Of a stretch of 64,000 bases of DNA, positions 1-11,210 are shown one piece after another (position 1 is the stretch's first letter; each line of letters starts with the position of its first letter). The translations under genes and the position numbers were made by a program. Source of the stretch: Macrophomina tecta (lineage: Eukaryota; Ascomycota; Dothideomycetes; Botryosphaeriales; Botryosphaeriaceae); contig JAKSGN010000036.1 in the NCBI GenBank assembly GCA_024180945.1, positions 2,294,001 to 2,358,000 of the forward strand. The letters are read 5' to 3'. The notes under the pieces are model-generated. The model made no database searches and had not been told where the DNA came from. It worked only from the letters and a program-made list of their open reading frames with translations.

Positions 1-673
1 CATAGTCCAAGATGTAGACGGCTGCGATGGAGCGTTTCGAGCAGCGCGGTGGTGTGCCTCCTCAGGAGCGCAGGGCTCGGGGACTTGCCTTAGCGGATGG
101 GCCAAGAATGCGCTCGACAACGTATTGGGCGGTGGATGCCTGGGCATGTGAGACGGGCGGCGCGCGAGGCGGAGCGCATCTCAGGCGAGCGACATGCAGA
201 GCGAAGGGATAGACGCAGCGGCAGTAGCACGGCAGCGGGCGGGCGAGGTGGTGCGCGTGTAAGCAGGCAGTTGGGGGTTGAGGACGGCACTGCACGTCGT
301 TGGCGGAGAGCGTCTGATTGCCTGGGCGGGGAGGAAGTGTGGCTGTAGGGAGAGAGAGACAGAGCTGATTGCGAGATAAATAACGTTTCTCGGCTGGCTT
401 GGGCCCCCGTTTTGCCCAGCGGGCTAGTCAGATCCCCTCTCTAGCCGCCCGCCGTCCCCTTCTCTGCCTGCTCCCAGCTTTGGACTCTCGCCGCAACACT
501 CCGCCGCTCCCATCTCGCCCGTTGCCTTTGTGCTGCCCCGTCTAGCTACCACTGACTTCCTGCAGCTCCTCTCGCGGAGAAGCGGCATGCACGCGGCGGG
601 CCCCAGTCTGCCCTATCTCCGCTGACTCGCGCCCCGCTGGCACCCGGTGGAGCTGCCGCGTCCTTGAGCTCTG
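1..673. other. Intergenic/upstream region, no gene seen
   Basis: Short GC-rich open frames occur on both strands but none has recognisable protein content. The last 250 bases are pyrimidine-rich, as expected for the 5' leader of the protease-like gene that follows. No TATA box or other site is convincing. Confidence 0.5.
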
Positions 674-2390
674 ATGCCTCTCCAACGGCGCGAGGACTCC
701 ATCCCCCAGCCCTACACCGTGCCGACGACGGGAGAGTGGGATGGCAATGATGGCCCCTGGTCCAGCTTCCGCCTGAGTGTCGGCACTCCTCCCCAGGATT
801 TCCGCGTCCTCGTGTCGACGCGTGGTCACGAGACTTTCGTGCTGGATCCCCATGGCTGCACCTCCACCGACCCGAGCAACTGCACCAGCGCCCGCGGCGC
901 TGAGCCGTTCAACGGTGCCCAGAGCTCCGGCTTCAATACGAACGCTTCGTCGACTTGGGACATCATTGGCATCTATGACCTGGGCCTCGAAGCCGAGCTG
1001 GGCTACACAGGCAACGGCCAGTATGGCTACGACACCATCCGCCTCGGCTACAGCCAGGACCAGAGCGCCCCGGCCCTCGACCGCCAAGTCGTCGCCAGCA
1101 TCACCGACAAGAGCTTCTTCATGGGCGTCATCGGCTTGAGCCCTACCTCGTCGAGCTTCACCAGCGTCAGCGAACCCGTGAAGAGCTTCTTCCGCCAATT
1201 GAAGCAAAGTAATTCCATCCCGAGCGAGTCATATGCCTATACCGCCGGCGCCCCCTATCGTAAGTGCGGCCAATCCTCAAAGCCTTTTTCATATGTGCTG
1301 ACGCGCCGGACCTTTGGCAGGCTACAACAAAGTACTGGGCAATCTGATATTAGGAGGCTACGACCAAGCCCGGATTGCGTCCCCACCTAGCTTCAACTTT
1401 ACTTTTGCATCTGATGAGAGCCGTGACCTGGTGGTTGGCGTTCAGTCCATTACCGCAACCAGCAGTCTCAACGGCGTTGTGGCCATGACCAGGACCGGGC
1501 ACCTTTCAGTCGTGGACTCAACAGTAGCAGAACTGTGGCTTCCAACGGACGTGTGTGACGCATTTGCATCGAACTTCGGACTTAGCTATGACGAGAACAC
1601 GACGTACTACCTGGTGAACGACACCATACACTCGAGGCTGGTCGAGCTAAACCCGACCATCACCTTCAAGCTCGGCAACGAAATATACACGAGTGCTACT
1701 AATAGCACCAACATCGCGCTTCCTTACGCCGCTTTCGACCTGCAGGTCGGGTACCCCCACTACAACACCTCACAGCGCTACTTTCCAATACGGCGCGGCG
1801 CGAATGACTCCCAATATACCCTCGGCCGCACGCTTCTCCAAGAAGCCTATCTGATCGTGGACCACGAACGCCGCAACTTCACCATCGCGCAGACCAAATT
1901 CTCAGACCCACTCCCCAGTCCAGACATCGTCAGTATCCTGTCGCCGGGCACCGACGATCACGGGGAGACGCTGGGCAGCGCCACCGGCCTCAGCGCGGGG
2001 GCAACGGCGGGCATCGCCGTCGCCGTATCCGTCTTCGGCGTCTTCGCCCTCGTCGCACTCATCTTCTGTTGGCGGCGGCGCAGGCGCACTCACATGCCGG
2101 AGTTCAGGCCGGACGCGGCGTGGGAGCAGCAGCAGCAGCAGCAGGAGAGCAAGCCGTACGGCTACCCGAGACCACCTCTCATCGAATCGGACAGCAACCA
2201 GCGGTTCGAGATGCAGGGGCAAGGAGGTCTATCCCCTCAAGACAAGAATAGACAGGAACTAGATCCGGGGAGGGACGTGGCGTATGAGTTGGCGAGCGCG
2301 CACGTGCCCATGGTGTACGAGATGGACGGCAATGCTGCGCAGCAGAGGGAAAACAGCAGGGTGCATAATAGGTTTTCTTACCAGCGGTGA
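674..2390 (+). CDS. Membrane-anchored peptidase A1-like protein lacking the first catalytic Asp
   Basis: Two exons, 674-1259 and 1321-2390. The 61-nt intron starts GTAAGT and ends GGCAG. Product is 551 aa. The order is a pepsin-like lumenal/extracellular domain (about residues 30-400), a single membrane helix (about 421-446), an Arg-rich stop-transfer stretch, then a cytosolic tail with a Gln run. The fold markers are visible: VGTPPQ before the first site, GNLILGGYD in the flap region and LWLP after the second site. Where pepsins have DTGS the sequence reads VSTRG (Ser48), so the first catalytic Asp is missing; the second-site Asp is kept in VVDST (Asp261). It is probably a non-catalytic surface protein. 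No signal peptide follows this ATG and an in-frame TGA lies at 665-667, so a signal-peptide exon upstream may be missing. Function is not known. Confidence 0.82.
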
Positions 2391-4157
2391 TTGCGCGCGC
2401 ATCTCCTGCGACGGCGCAAGGAGGACGCCGCGGACTTGAGTAAAAGGAGAATTTCGGAGTTCAAAGTTGGTTGGATGCGGGTTGCTGGAGCGGCAAAGAT
2501 CTGGAATGTATATACCCACGTAAATCTGACGGCATGAAAACGAGTTAATGGATTACCGGATATTCCTCCCCCACAAGTTCATAGGGCGGTGGTTTTGAAT
2601 TTCACCTCTGGTCAAGCTCTGAAACGGCTGATTATGACGTGGACGGCAGAGCAGGACGGAAGCTGAGCCAGTAGAGTTGCCGCTTTCGACATCCGCACTC
2701 GCCACGGAGATCCGTTAGGGAGGACGAAAATGTGGGGTTCAGATCTACGGCCGGTTTACTGAACGTGCCTGAACACAGGTGTAATCGACCAGAATGCTGG
2801 GTACCATCCTCTGAACCGAATCGCGTATACGCGGCTTAGAATGTCGAACGGAGGCTTGATCTAAGGACCGGCTTCGCCCCCGATCCTCTGCTCTGGAGTC
2901 CGGCCTCGCTCCGACTGCGAGCTCGAACCGGCAGATCAATTCGCACCTGTCTTCATCCATCGCCTTTCCTCCCCCCCGCGGGAGTCCATCCGATACCGGG
3001 ATTTACGCGGGGTTGTGACGCTGTGGAATGCGCTATCGTTGTCCAGATGGTGGAGCTCCACACGCGTTGAGACAGGGAGCTGTCCTGCTGCAACAAGCCT
3101 AGCCCGTAGCCAGACGCCATGGAGCACAGCGCGGCCACAATTGAGACTTTTTCCAGCTACTCGATTATGAACGGCAAACACTTTGCAGTATGGCCGCTTG
3201 AAGGTGGATTCATTTGCAAATTTTCGCGCGGGACGATAGCTGGCGCTGCGCAAGCGAAGTGTGCTGACAAGTTGACATCGAGTAAAACAGTGTCGGCGGT
3301 GATATGCGGCGGGCGGTGGGAGCGTCGTGACGCTTTGAGATCGAGTAATGGAGCCTCCGGCTCATCGCTGCGCGACATTCGGTCGTTATAAAGTTTGCAA
3401 GAACGCGAAGGCGCGCCGGGGAAAATGGAGCTCGATAGGGTATTTAGTGGAGCGTTGGATAGCGATACTGGATTCGGCGTGATAATCCAGTGACGCACTT
3501 TCCTGTAGCCGGCCCAGTGGGCGTATTCCTATCATGGCTCGCCCGTTTCGCCTGGACGGAAGGGCGGCCGAGGGGCCCGGGTATTGTCGGACTTGGCCGC
3601 CCGAGGCATGAGTTCGGGGGCCACCGGGAACAGTGAAGCTTGCGTGCCTGTGAAGACACTCCAGTGCCGCACGCTGGGTGGGAGCTGAGAGCCCTCTAGC
3701 AACTGACGATCGGCCGAGCCGTGGTGGATGGCAGGTAGGTAGAGCGGGCACAAGATACCACGGCACGCGGGCGGCAGGCAGGGCTTAGCAGCAGGTGATG
3801 GGGACGCGAGGGTGGACTAACGGGGCTGACTAAGGCTGGATTCTCTTCCCCACAATCGCAGAATCACAAGCCGATCGCTCGCAGCCCTCGACCCCTCCGC
3901 CCGAGGGAGCTTGTCCGCCCCCGGCAACCACAGCATACTCGCGGCGAGTGGCCGAGACCAGTCATGGGCGCCCTTCACCTCACCCGAGGTCAAGATGTGA
4001 CGTCGCGCCCCCCAAGCAGCGGCGACTTTATTACTCCTCACTGCCCCGACGCCTTCGTCGCGACTTTTCCCGTCAAAGTTCCTTAGGCCTCAAACCCCCT
4101 CACTGTCCACCACTTGGAGCCCTTTCCGGAAACCGACGAGGAGCTAGATACACCAGA
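2391..4157. other. Intergenic region upstream of malate synthase
   Basis: About 1.8 kb without a credible gene; the open frames overlap and lack family motifs. The last 200 bases before 4158 are CT-rich and probably form the 5' leader of malate synthase. Carbon-source control is typical of this gene in fungi, but I could not pick out a specific binding site. Confidence 0.5.
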
Positions 4158-6056
4158 ATGGCGGCGCAAGTCCAGTTTGGCACCCAGGCCAAGCCCAACC
4201 CGGCGCCCAATCCCGCCGCTGTGCTGAAGGATGTCAACATCCTGGGCCCGCTGAACGACCAGACGCGCAAGATCCTGAACAAGGATGCCATTGTCTTCCT
4301 GACAGTGCTGCACCGCACCTTCAATGCCCGTCGCAAGGCCCTGCTCGACCGCCGCCAGATTCGCCAGGCCGAGCTCGACAAGGGCAACCTGCCCGACTTC
4401 CTGCCCGAGACCAAGCACATCCGCGAGAACGATGCATGGAAGGGCGCTCCGCCGGCGCCCGGTCTCGTTGACCGCCGCGTCGAGATCACCGGCCCGACCG
4501 ACAGGAAGATGGTCGTTAACGCGCTGAACTCGGACGTGTGGACCTACATGGCCGACTTTGAGGGTAAGCTCAAGCGAGAGGAGCTAGCGGGTCGTGCAGG
4601 AGGACTGACGCGCCTTCAATATAGACTCCAGCGCTCCCACCTGGGACAACATGGTCAATGGCCAGTTGAACCTCTACGACGCCATCCGCCGCCAAGTCGA
4701 CTTCAAGCAGGGTGAGAAGGAGTACAAGCTGCGCACCGACCGGACACTGCCCACACTGATTGCTCGTGCCCGCGGCTGGCACCTGGAGGAGAAGCACTTC
4801 ACCGTCGACGGCGAGCCCATTTCCGGCAGCTTGTTCGACTTCGGCCTGTACTTCTACAACAATGCGTGGGAGCTGGTCAAGCGCGGCACTGGCCCGTACT
4901 TCTACCTGCCCAAGATGGAGAGCCACCTTGAGGCCAGGCTCTGGAACGATGTCTTCAACCTCGCCCAGGACTACATTGGCATGCCCCGCGGAACCATCAG
5001 AGGCACCGTCCTGATCGAGACCATCATGGCGGCCTTTGAGATGGACGAGGTCAGTCAAGCCGTTTTGCATGTGAAGATGGGGTATGCTAACAGAACATTG
5101 CCAGATCATCTACGAGCTCCGCGACCACAGCTCCGGCCTCAACTGCGGCCGCTGGGACTACATCTTCAGCGTCATCAAGCGCTTCCGCCAGAACTCCAAC
5201 TTCGTGCTGCCAGACCGCTCGGCCGTGACGATGACGGTGCCCTTCATGGACGCATACGTCAAGCTGCTCATCAAGACCTGCCACAGGCGAGGCGTCCACG
5301 CGATGGTAAAAGACGGGACTCCTGACGACATGTGAATAGCAGTGCTGACTTCTCCCAGGGTGGCATGGCGGCCCAGATTCCCATCAAGAACGATCCCAAG
5401 GCCAACGAGGCCGCCATGGCCTCGGTGCGCGCCGACAAGCTCCGCGAGGTGCGTGCCGGCCACGACGGCACTTGGGTCGCCCACCCTGCCCTTGCCTCGA
5501 TCGCGTCCGAAGTGTTCAACGAGCACATGCCCACGCCCAACCAGATGCACGTCCGCCGCGAGGACGTCAACATCGGCCCGAACGACTTGCTGAACATGAA
5601 CGTGCCCGGCTCCATAACCGAGGAGGGCATCCGCAAGAACCTGAACATCGGCCTCGGATACATGGAGGGCTGGCTGCGTGGCGTTGGCTGCGTGCCCATC
5701 AACTACCTGATGGAGGACGCCGCGACGGCCGAGGTGTCGCGCAGCCAGCTGTGGCAGTGGGTCAAGCACGGCGTGTCGACCAAGGAGGGCAAGAAGCTGG
5801 ACAAAGACTACTCCTTGAGGCTGCTGCAGGAGCAGGCCCAGGAGCTGGAGTCCAAGGCGCCCAAGGGCAACAAGTACGCCCTGGCGGCCAAGTACTTCGC
5901 AAGCCAAGTCACGGGCGAGGATTACGCGGAGTTTTTGACGAGGTATGGCCCTGTGTCTGCATCAATAATCTCGTGGATGAAACTGACGTCTTGCGCAGCT
6001 TGTTGTACAACGAGATCACTTCTGCCAGCGCGGCGACACCGGCATCGAAGTTGTGA
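4158..6056 (+). CDS. acuE: Malate synthase, glyoxysomal/peroxisomal
   Basis: Condenses glyoxylate with acetyl-CoA to malate in the glyoxylate cycle, used for growth on acetate and fatty acids. Five exons: 4158-4563, 4625-5049, 5105-5305, 5359-5942, 5999-6056; introns are 53-61 nt, and the second has a GCTAAC branch site. Product is 557 aa, the normal size. The family signature [17 protein letters not shown] spans the 5105 exon start. The C-terminus is SKL, a type-1 peroxisomal targeting signal, as in fungal acuE/MLS1 proteins. The start is the first ATG that gives the conserved N-terminus and matches the family length. The symbol is the Aspergillus name, given by family identity. All splice sites are GT-AG and the frame is open throughout. 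Confidence 0.97.
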
Positions 6057-6873
6057 GGGTGGGAAAACAAATCGTGAGCTGGCCATTGGGATAGGACTGG
6101 GAAGGAATGGGTTCGCCATGGAACTCTTATGGACATGCATGCAATGAGCGCTTAATGAGAGATTCTGATTACATTAATTAACCTGTGCTTTCCGCCACTT
6201 TAGCCACCACCCGGATTGCCCATCACCTCTCAAGGTCCGTGCGCCGCCGGACAGTCCGGCAACACAGTGAGCGTGGCCAGGAGTGTGTTTCGTCGTTATG
6301 CAGTGCTGCACTATAGCCGGCAATTTTCGGCCCCGAGTCCAATCCCGCCGCCTTACGATTCCGCGCCTGACAAACCGCTCCTGAGCTATCGCCCAGCTAA
6401 GCGGGCCGGGCGTAGCCAATAAGGGCTGGGCGTGGCATGACATAAGCGGTGCTCACTGTTTCCGCACTCTTTTCCGCAGCTTAGAAAATACATCCCCACG
6501 TATCCATAGACATACCTCAAACGATCGTCCACATGCCGATGGGATTCTGGCAGTTACCATTCCCGCCCGATCAAGTTTAGCATCCGGTCGCGCCGAGGAG
6601 GAGCTTCATCTCGTAAGACAGGCGGAATGGCGTGTTCGCTGACTGTTTGACGCGATCGTGCTGGAGGGGCACGATGGCGGGGCTGCACATGCCCCTCAAA
6701 GCGTTGCCTTAGAGCGGGGGGTCTCCCTGTCTGAAGGGATATATAGGGAGCCGTCCACCAAGGCATCAAATTCTATTCTGCACTTCAATTCCTTAGCCTC
6801 TCTCCACCACGAACACTCTGTCCGCAATCCACCTCAGTACTCTTACTACTTCGACACATATACATCTTGCAGT
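6057..6873 (+). promoter_or_regulatory. Promoter region of the NmrA-like gene
   Basis: Intergenic stretch of 0.8 kb. A TATATA element lies at 6740-6745, about 130 nt before the ATG at 6874, followed by a CT-rich leader. A CCAAT lies at 6416-6420 and several CCCCT/AGGGG-like pentamers at about 6660-6720 resemble stress-response elements. The TATA call is reasonable; the other sites are only possible. Confidence 0.45.
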
Positions 6874-7917
6874 ATGGCATCTCCAGTGAAGAACGTTGTC
6901 CTCATCGGCGTAAGTAACCACCAGAACCCCTTGCTTTCTTGTGGAGCTTCAGCTGAACACCGGCTTCCTACTAGGCTGGCGGCAACCTCGGTCCCTCCAT
7001 TCTCAAGCAGTTTTTGGCCTCGTCCCTCAACGTGACCGTCCTTAGCCGCCCTGAGTCCAAGTCGACATTCCCGTAAGTTCCTCTTTTTTTTTTTTAGAGC
7101 ATTCGGATTCGCAGCAGTAGGTGCTCACCACAATTCTCCTTCCAGCTCCGAGGTCAAGGTTGTCAAGTCCGATTACTCGCCCGATTCGCTCAAGTCCGCT
7201 TTTACCGGCCAAGACGCCGTCATCTCCCTCGTCGGCACCCCTGGTTTCGGCGCACAGCAAACCATCATTGACGCCGCCATCGCCGCTGGTGTCAAACGCT
7301 TCATTCCCTCCGAGTATGGCTGCAACACTCAGTCTCCCGACGTCATCAGCCTCGTCCCCTTCCTCGGCGGCAAGCGCCAGGTCGTCGAGTACCTCCAGAG
7401 CAAGGAGAGCAGCATCTCCTGGACCGCGCTCATCACCGGGCCCTTCTTCGACTGGGGTCTCAAGGTCGGCTTCCTCGGCTTCAACGTGGCCGAGAAGAAG
7501 GCCACGCTCTGGGACGGCGGCGAGGCCGAGTTCGCCGTCAGCAACCTCGACACCATTGGCAAGGCGCTCGTTGCCCTCCTGAGCAACGGCGCCGCCTACG
7601 ACAAGTCCAAGAATGACTACGTCCACATCGCCAGCCATGTCGTCACGCAGAAGCAGATCCTCGCCTCGCTCGAGCGCGTCACCGGCGCCAAGTTCGACGT
7701 CGTCGCCAACGTTGACACTGACGCCCGTGTCCAGGAGGTCGGCGCGAAGCTGGCCAAGGGCGACTTCAGCTCCGCCACCGACCTGCTGCTCGCCGCCACC
7801 TATGGCAAGAAGCAGCAGCTCGGCAAGTTCCCCAAGTACTGGAACGATGAGCTCGGCCTGCCCAAGGAGGACCTCGACCAGATTGTCAAGGAGACCGTGG
7901 ATGGAAAGAGGCCGTGA
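6874..7917 (+). CDS. NmrA-like/isoflavone-reductase-like NAD(P)-binding protein
   Basis: Three exons, 6874-6909, 6975-7072 and 7146-7917, give 301 aa. Joining exons 1 and 2 creates the Rossmann motif GAGGNLG right after the first beta strand (VVLIG). FIPSEYG follows at about residue 95, typical of the NmrA/isoflavone-reductase branch of atypical short-chain reductases. The tail ends in a conserved acidic/Lys-rich segment. Members are NAD(P)H-dependent reductases or redox sensors; the substrate here is unknown. The second intron (7073-7145) contains a long T run. The gene has its own TATA box and leader and shows no operon-like link to malate synthase. Confidence 0.9.
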
Positions 7918-9848
7918 GTCTTCCACTCAGCCTGAAACGATAAAAATTGTAAACTAAAGAACTCATGAAATATTTTTTTTTTCCACCATGATCGGCCACA
8001 AAGTTGAATGCTGATGCTAGCCTGCGCTTCTAGAAAGCTCTGAATGTGTGCAATGGCCGGAACAAATGAGAGGCGTTCCGACCTCTGAATGTATCGACGA
8101 AATGATGCTGATATCCCGGAAGCCATGAAAGAGAATCGGCTAATCACGAGACGGGGCTCTTTCAGAAGTCACAGTAGCGAGCCAGCAAAATATGTACCGT
8201 GCTAAAAACTCTTGACGTCGTTTGATCTCTCTATTCACAGTGTCCTGGATCTTTATCTTCGCCCCAGAAAACGACATGTCATGCCTGAATCACATCTACA
8301 TGCCGTTGTGCGCGGGATGAGACCTCTGTCGGATGTGTCCGTAACCGTATTTGGTTCCTCCAGCAAAGTTATCCTTGATGGCAATCCTGTTTACGCGTTT
8401 TCTGGAACAAATTTCCGCTTCACTATAACAAAGCCTCCAGTACTCTTTCACGCGCTTCAGTCCTCGTTTCTCGCCCCAGTGCCACCAATGCAGCCGTTTC
8501 GAGTAGGATGGTGCCCAGCCCTTCAACACCGCTCCGCGACCTATGACCGTCAGGATAACCATAGCCAAAAGCACAGGCAGCTCGTTGAGGCATAGCAGCT
8601 ATTTCTCATTGTACACACAGGATCCTGCTCCACGCGTCCAAGCCGCTCGCAACCTCGACCAGGCGGGAACCTGCAGCACCACAATCAAACAAAAATCAGC
8701 TTCCAAAAGACGCAGCAGACTCAACCGCACAGACACACACACATAGCGCGATCAGCGCCAGCCAGCACAGCATACAGCGCCCACACCAGCAACCCTCCCA
8801 TTTCCTGGAACAGCGACCTGGCCGCCCTCCCCGTCGCCTCCCCTTCCCGAGCCCTCCTCTCCCTCCCCCGCTTCCGCCTCCAGTGGAACCGCCCAACGGC
8901 CGCCGCGACCCACCGAACAAACACCTGCTGCAGCCGCACCCCGGGCATGCACACCCCCGCACCCGCACCCGGAACCGCGCCGTCGCTAGCCAGTTTCCCG
9001 ACGCGACTGGCCGCGCACCGCCGGCGGCTTGCACGCCTACGCGGAGGAAGGATGCCGCACCAGGCGAAAGACGCGGCGGACATGGGGACGCCGGTATGCC
9101 GAGGGGCCGGTGCGGCTTGCTCGGAGGGCGGAAGCGGCGGCGTGCTTGGAGGAGATGGTGGAAGAGGAGGAACGAGGTGGAGGAAGAGCAGCCGGCGATG
9201 AGGATACAGCAGCGCCTCCTGCGGAGAAAGAGAGGCGCCTGACCCTCGAGGTACGTGGGGCCATCTTTTGCCGGGGGTGGGCCCCTGTGCGCTGGGATTG
9301 TATGTCGCCGGAAGCCTGGGTTGGATCTGGGCTGTGAAACAGTAGTTCTGCTTCAGACGTCTTTCGGCGCGGGAGCAGTCGATGACGTGAGACTGTAATT
9401 ACCCAGATAAAGATCCATTGGGGGGTGGGGGGGGGGGGTTTGTTCTTTGTTCAGGACCGATACGCGCCCTTTGTGTGCTCCACTATGGGAGCGCGCGCAG
9501 AACAAGACTTCCGCTGGAATACAACTGCTGAATTTCTCGGCATGGAACTATTGAGATGCTACCATCACGGTGTGCATTATCTTGGTCACAATTTTCACTT
9601 CCGAGAATATACGAGTAATGTTTTTGCATGATTATTTGTGTCTTCCTTTTTCTGGAACACCATCACGAAGCTATTATTAATGCAAACAAAGTCAATCAAA
9701 AGCTTGATCAATTTTCAGACGGAAGTAACCATCAATTTCAAGATCGCTAACAAGGCTTGCAAGCAAACATGAAAGGAAAAAAAAAAAAAAAAAAAAAAAA
9801 AAACTTACCGCGCTGCACGCCAGGAAGGAGAGTGGGGAAGGCCTACGT
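7918..9848. other. Intergenic region, no gene supported
   Basis: About 1.9 kb between the NmrA-like gene and the convergent J-domain gene. A GC-rich stretch at about 8,750-9,260 gives overlapping open frames in several registers with low-complexity Arg/Gly/Ala translations, which I regard as composition artefacts. A G run lies at 9420-9439 and an A run at 9779-9803. No RNA gene was recognised. Confidence 0.45.
9779..9803. repeat. Poly(A)/poly(T) tract of about 25 nt
   Basis: An unbroken A run just downstream of the minus-strand J-domain gene, so it reads as poly(T) in that gene's 3' flank. It may be a simple slippage tract; no element ends are visible around it. Confidence 0.8.
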
Positions 9849-11210
9849 CTATTCCACGCGGCCAAAGTGCAGGTGGTAGCGCTCCCTATGTGCGTCATCG
9901 GAGAGCAGCGAGTGCGCTTCGTTGATGGCAGCCATCCTGCGCTCAGCCCCTGCCTTATCATCATGGTTCCGGTCAGGATGGTGCTTCATGGCAAGCTTCT
10001 TATAGGCGTTCCTGATTTCAGCCTGAGACGCGCTCCGCTCAACCTCCAGGACATCATAAAATCCGTACGGGGTGTCACGGAGCCGCTCGAAACGATCGGT
10101 TTCAGTCTCATAGGCTGATGGTGGAACTTGCGGCGGCAGTGGTGCCTCTCCTCTGGTTGAGGACGAATAGCCTGTGCCGTGATGGCCGTATCGCCTTGGG
10201 GGAGGCGAGTAACGACCACACGGTTCAGCTGGACCGCGAGTCTCTGTGTTGTACTCTGCACGGAACGGGTAGGCATGGGATCTTCCTGTTCCATGGCTCT
10301 CACCGTAGAATCCGGAACCATCCAGGCTGCGGAACTCTGTGCGGTAGTGCGGGCCCTTGCCCGGTTGAGATGCATAGCTGCCACGCGTGGAAGATCCAGC
10401 AGGACCGCGGGTCTCAGTGTTGTATGCTGAGGAGCCAGTAGAACTGTGAGTCTCAGTACGATAGCCCGATGATCCAGCTGGACCACGGGTCTCCGCGAAG
10501 AAGCTATCGAAGTCCGTAAATCCATGAGCCTCCGTGTAGCAACGGCCGCCGTATCCCTGTGGTTCATATCGAGTCTGGCGATGATGATGCTGGTAGTATT
10601 CCTCATTGGCTCGTCTGATCGCTTCCTCGGCCTCGCGTCGGACGCGCTCGTTGCTCCCGGCGCGCTCGTGCCCGTCTCTGCTTTCGCGGGCATGGCGGCT
10701 AGCTCTGCCATCACCGCGCTGGTGATGAGGAACCCAACCGAAGAGATCTGCAAGATTGTTCATCATGCCGGGGTTCCGGCGGCTGCTGTGTCTTGTGCGT
10801 GCCTGGGTGGATGCCGAGTGCCGGGACGAGTGAGACCTACGCCGAGTAGATGAAAAAGACGCATGAGGGCCACCTTGACGATTCCTGCTTGTAGAATGGT
10901 GTGGTCTACCATGTTGTGGAGGAGCCTCTCCGAGGTTCTCCAGAAGATCATCGAGATATGGGATGCGAATCATGGGGATCGCATCATCGCTCTGCATCGC
11001 TTCAGGCGGGCCTCCGATTCGGAAAGCCCGCCCAGTGCTCTCGTGGACAAGCGCTACTGGTTCACCGCCGATGAAGGCGACCATGCTGCTTGTACGTGAG
11101 TAGATGCTGAGGGCAGCTTCGACCGCGCGTCTGCGCTCAGGTCCGGCCAAAGTCTGGAGACGCTGTCTGATGCGAGCCTCGATGTCTGCCACAAAGCCAT
11201 CGTGGGACAT
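9849..11210 (-). CDS. J-domain protein with C-terminal J domain
   Basis: Single exon, 453 aa. The J domain is at the C-terminus (about residues 382-450) and has the HPD motif at 411-413, so it should stimulate an Hsp70 ATPase. The N-terminal 100 residues are a helical region without a recognised family. Residues 100-370 are low-complexity, rich in Ser, Arg, Gly and His, with a degenerate repeated unit around TETRGPAGSS at least four times. This is unlike classical DnaJ types, which put the J domain first and add Gly/Phe or zinc-finger regions. The Hsp70 partner and cell compartment are unknown; there is no signal peptide or membrane helix. Confidence 0.85.
   Translation of the reverse strand: MSHDGFVADIEARIRQRLQTLAGPERRRAVEAALSIYSRTSSMVAFIGGEPVALVHESTGRAFRIGGPPEAMQSDDAIPMIRIPYLDDLLENLGEAPPQHGRPHHSTSRNRQGGPHASFSSTRRRSHSSRHSASTQARTRHSSRRNPGMMNNLADLFGWVPHHQRGDGRASRHARESRDGHERAGSNERVRREAEEAIRRANEEYYQHHHRQTRYEPQGYGGRCYTEAHGFTDFDSFFAETRGPAGSSGYRTETHSSTGSSAYNTETRGPAGSSTRGSYASQPGKGPHYRTEFRSLDGSGFYGESHGTGRSHAYPFRAEYNTETRGPAEPCGRYSPPPRRYGHHGTGYSSSTRGEAPLPPQVPPSAYETETDRFERLRDTPYGFYDVLEVERSASQAEIRNAYKKLAMKHHPDRNHDDKAGAERRMAAINEAHSLLSDDAHRERYHLHFGRVE

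Noticed and set aside
8696..9337. Overlapping GC-rich open frames on both strands
   Set aside because: Composition-driven; none has a motif and all compete in the same interval.
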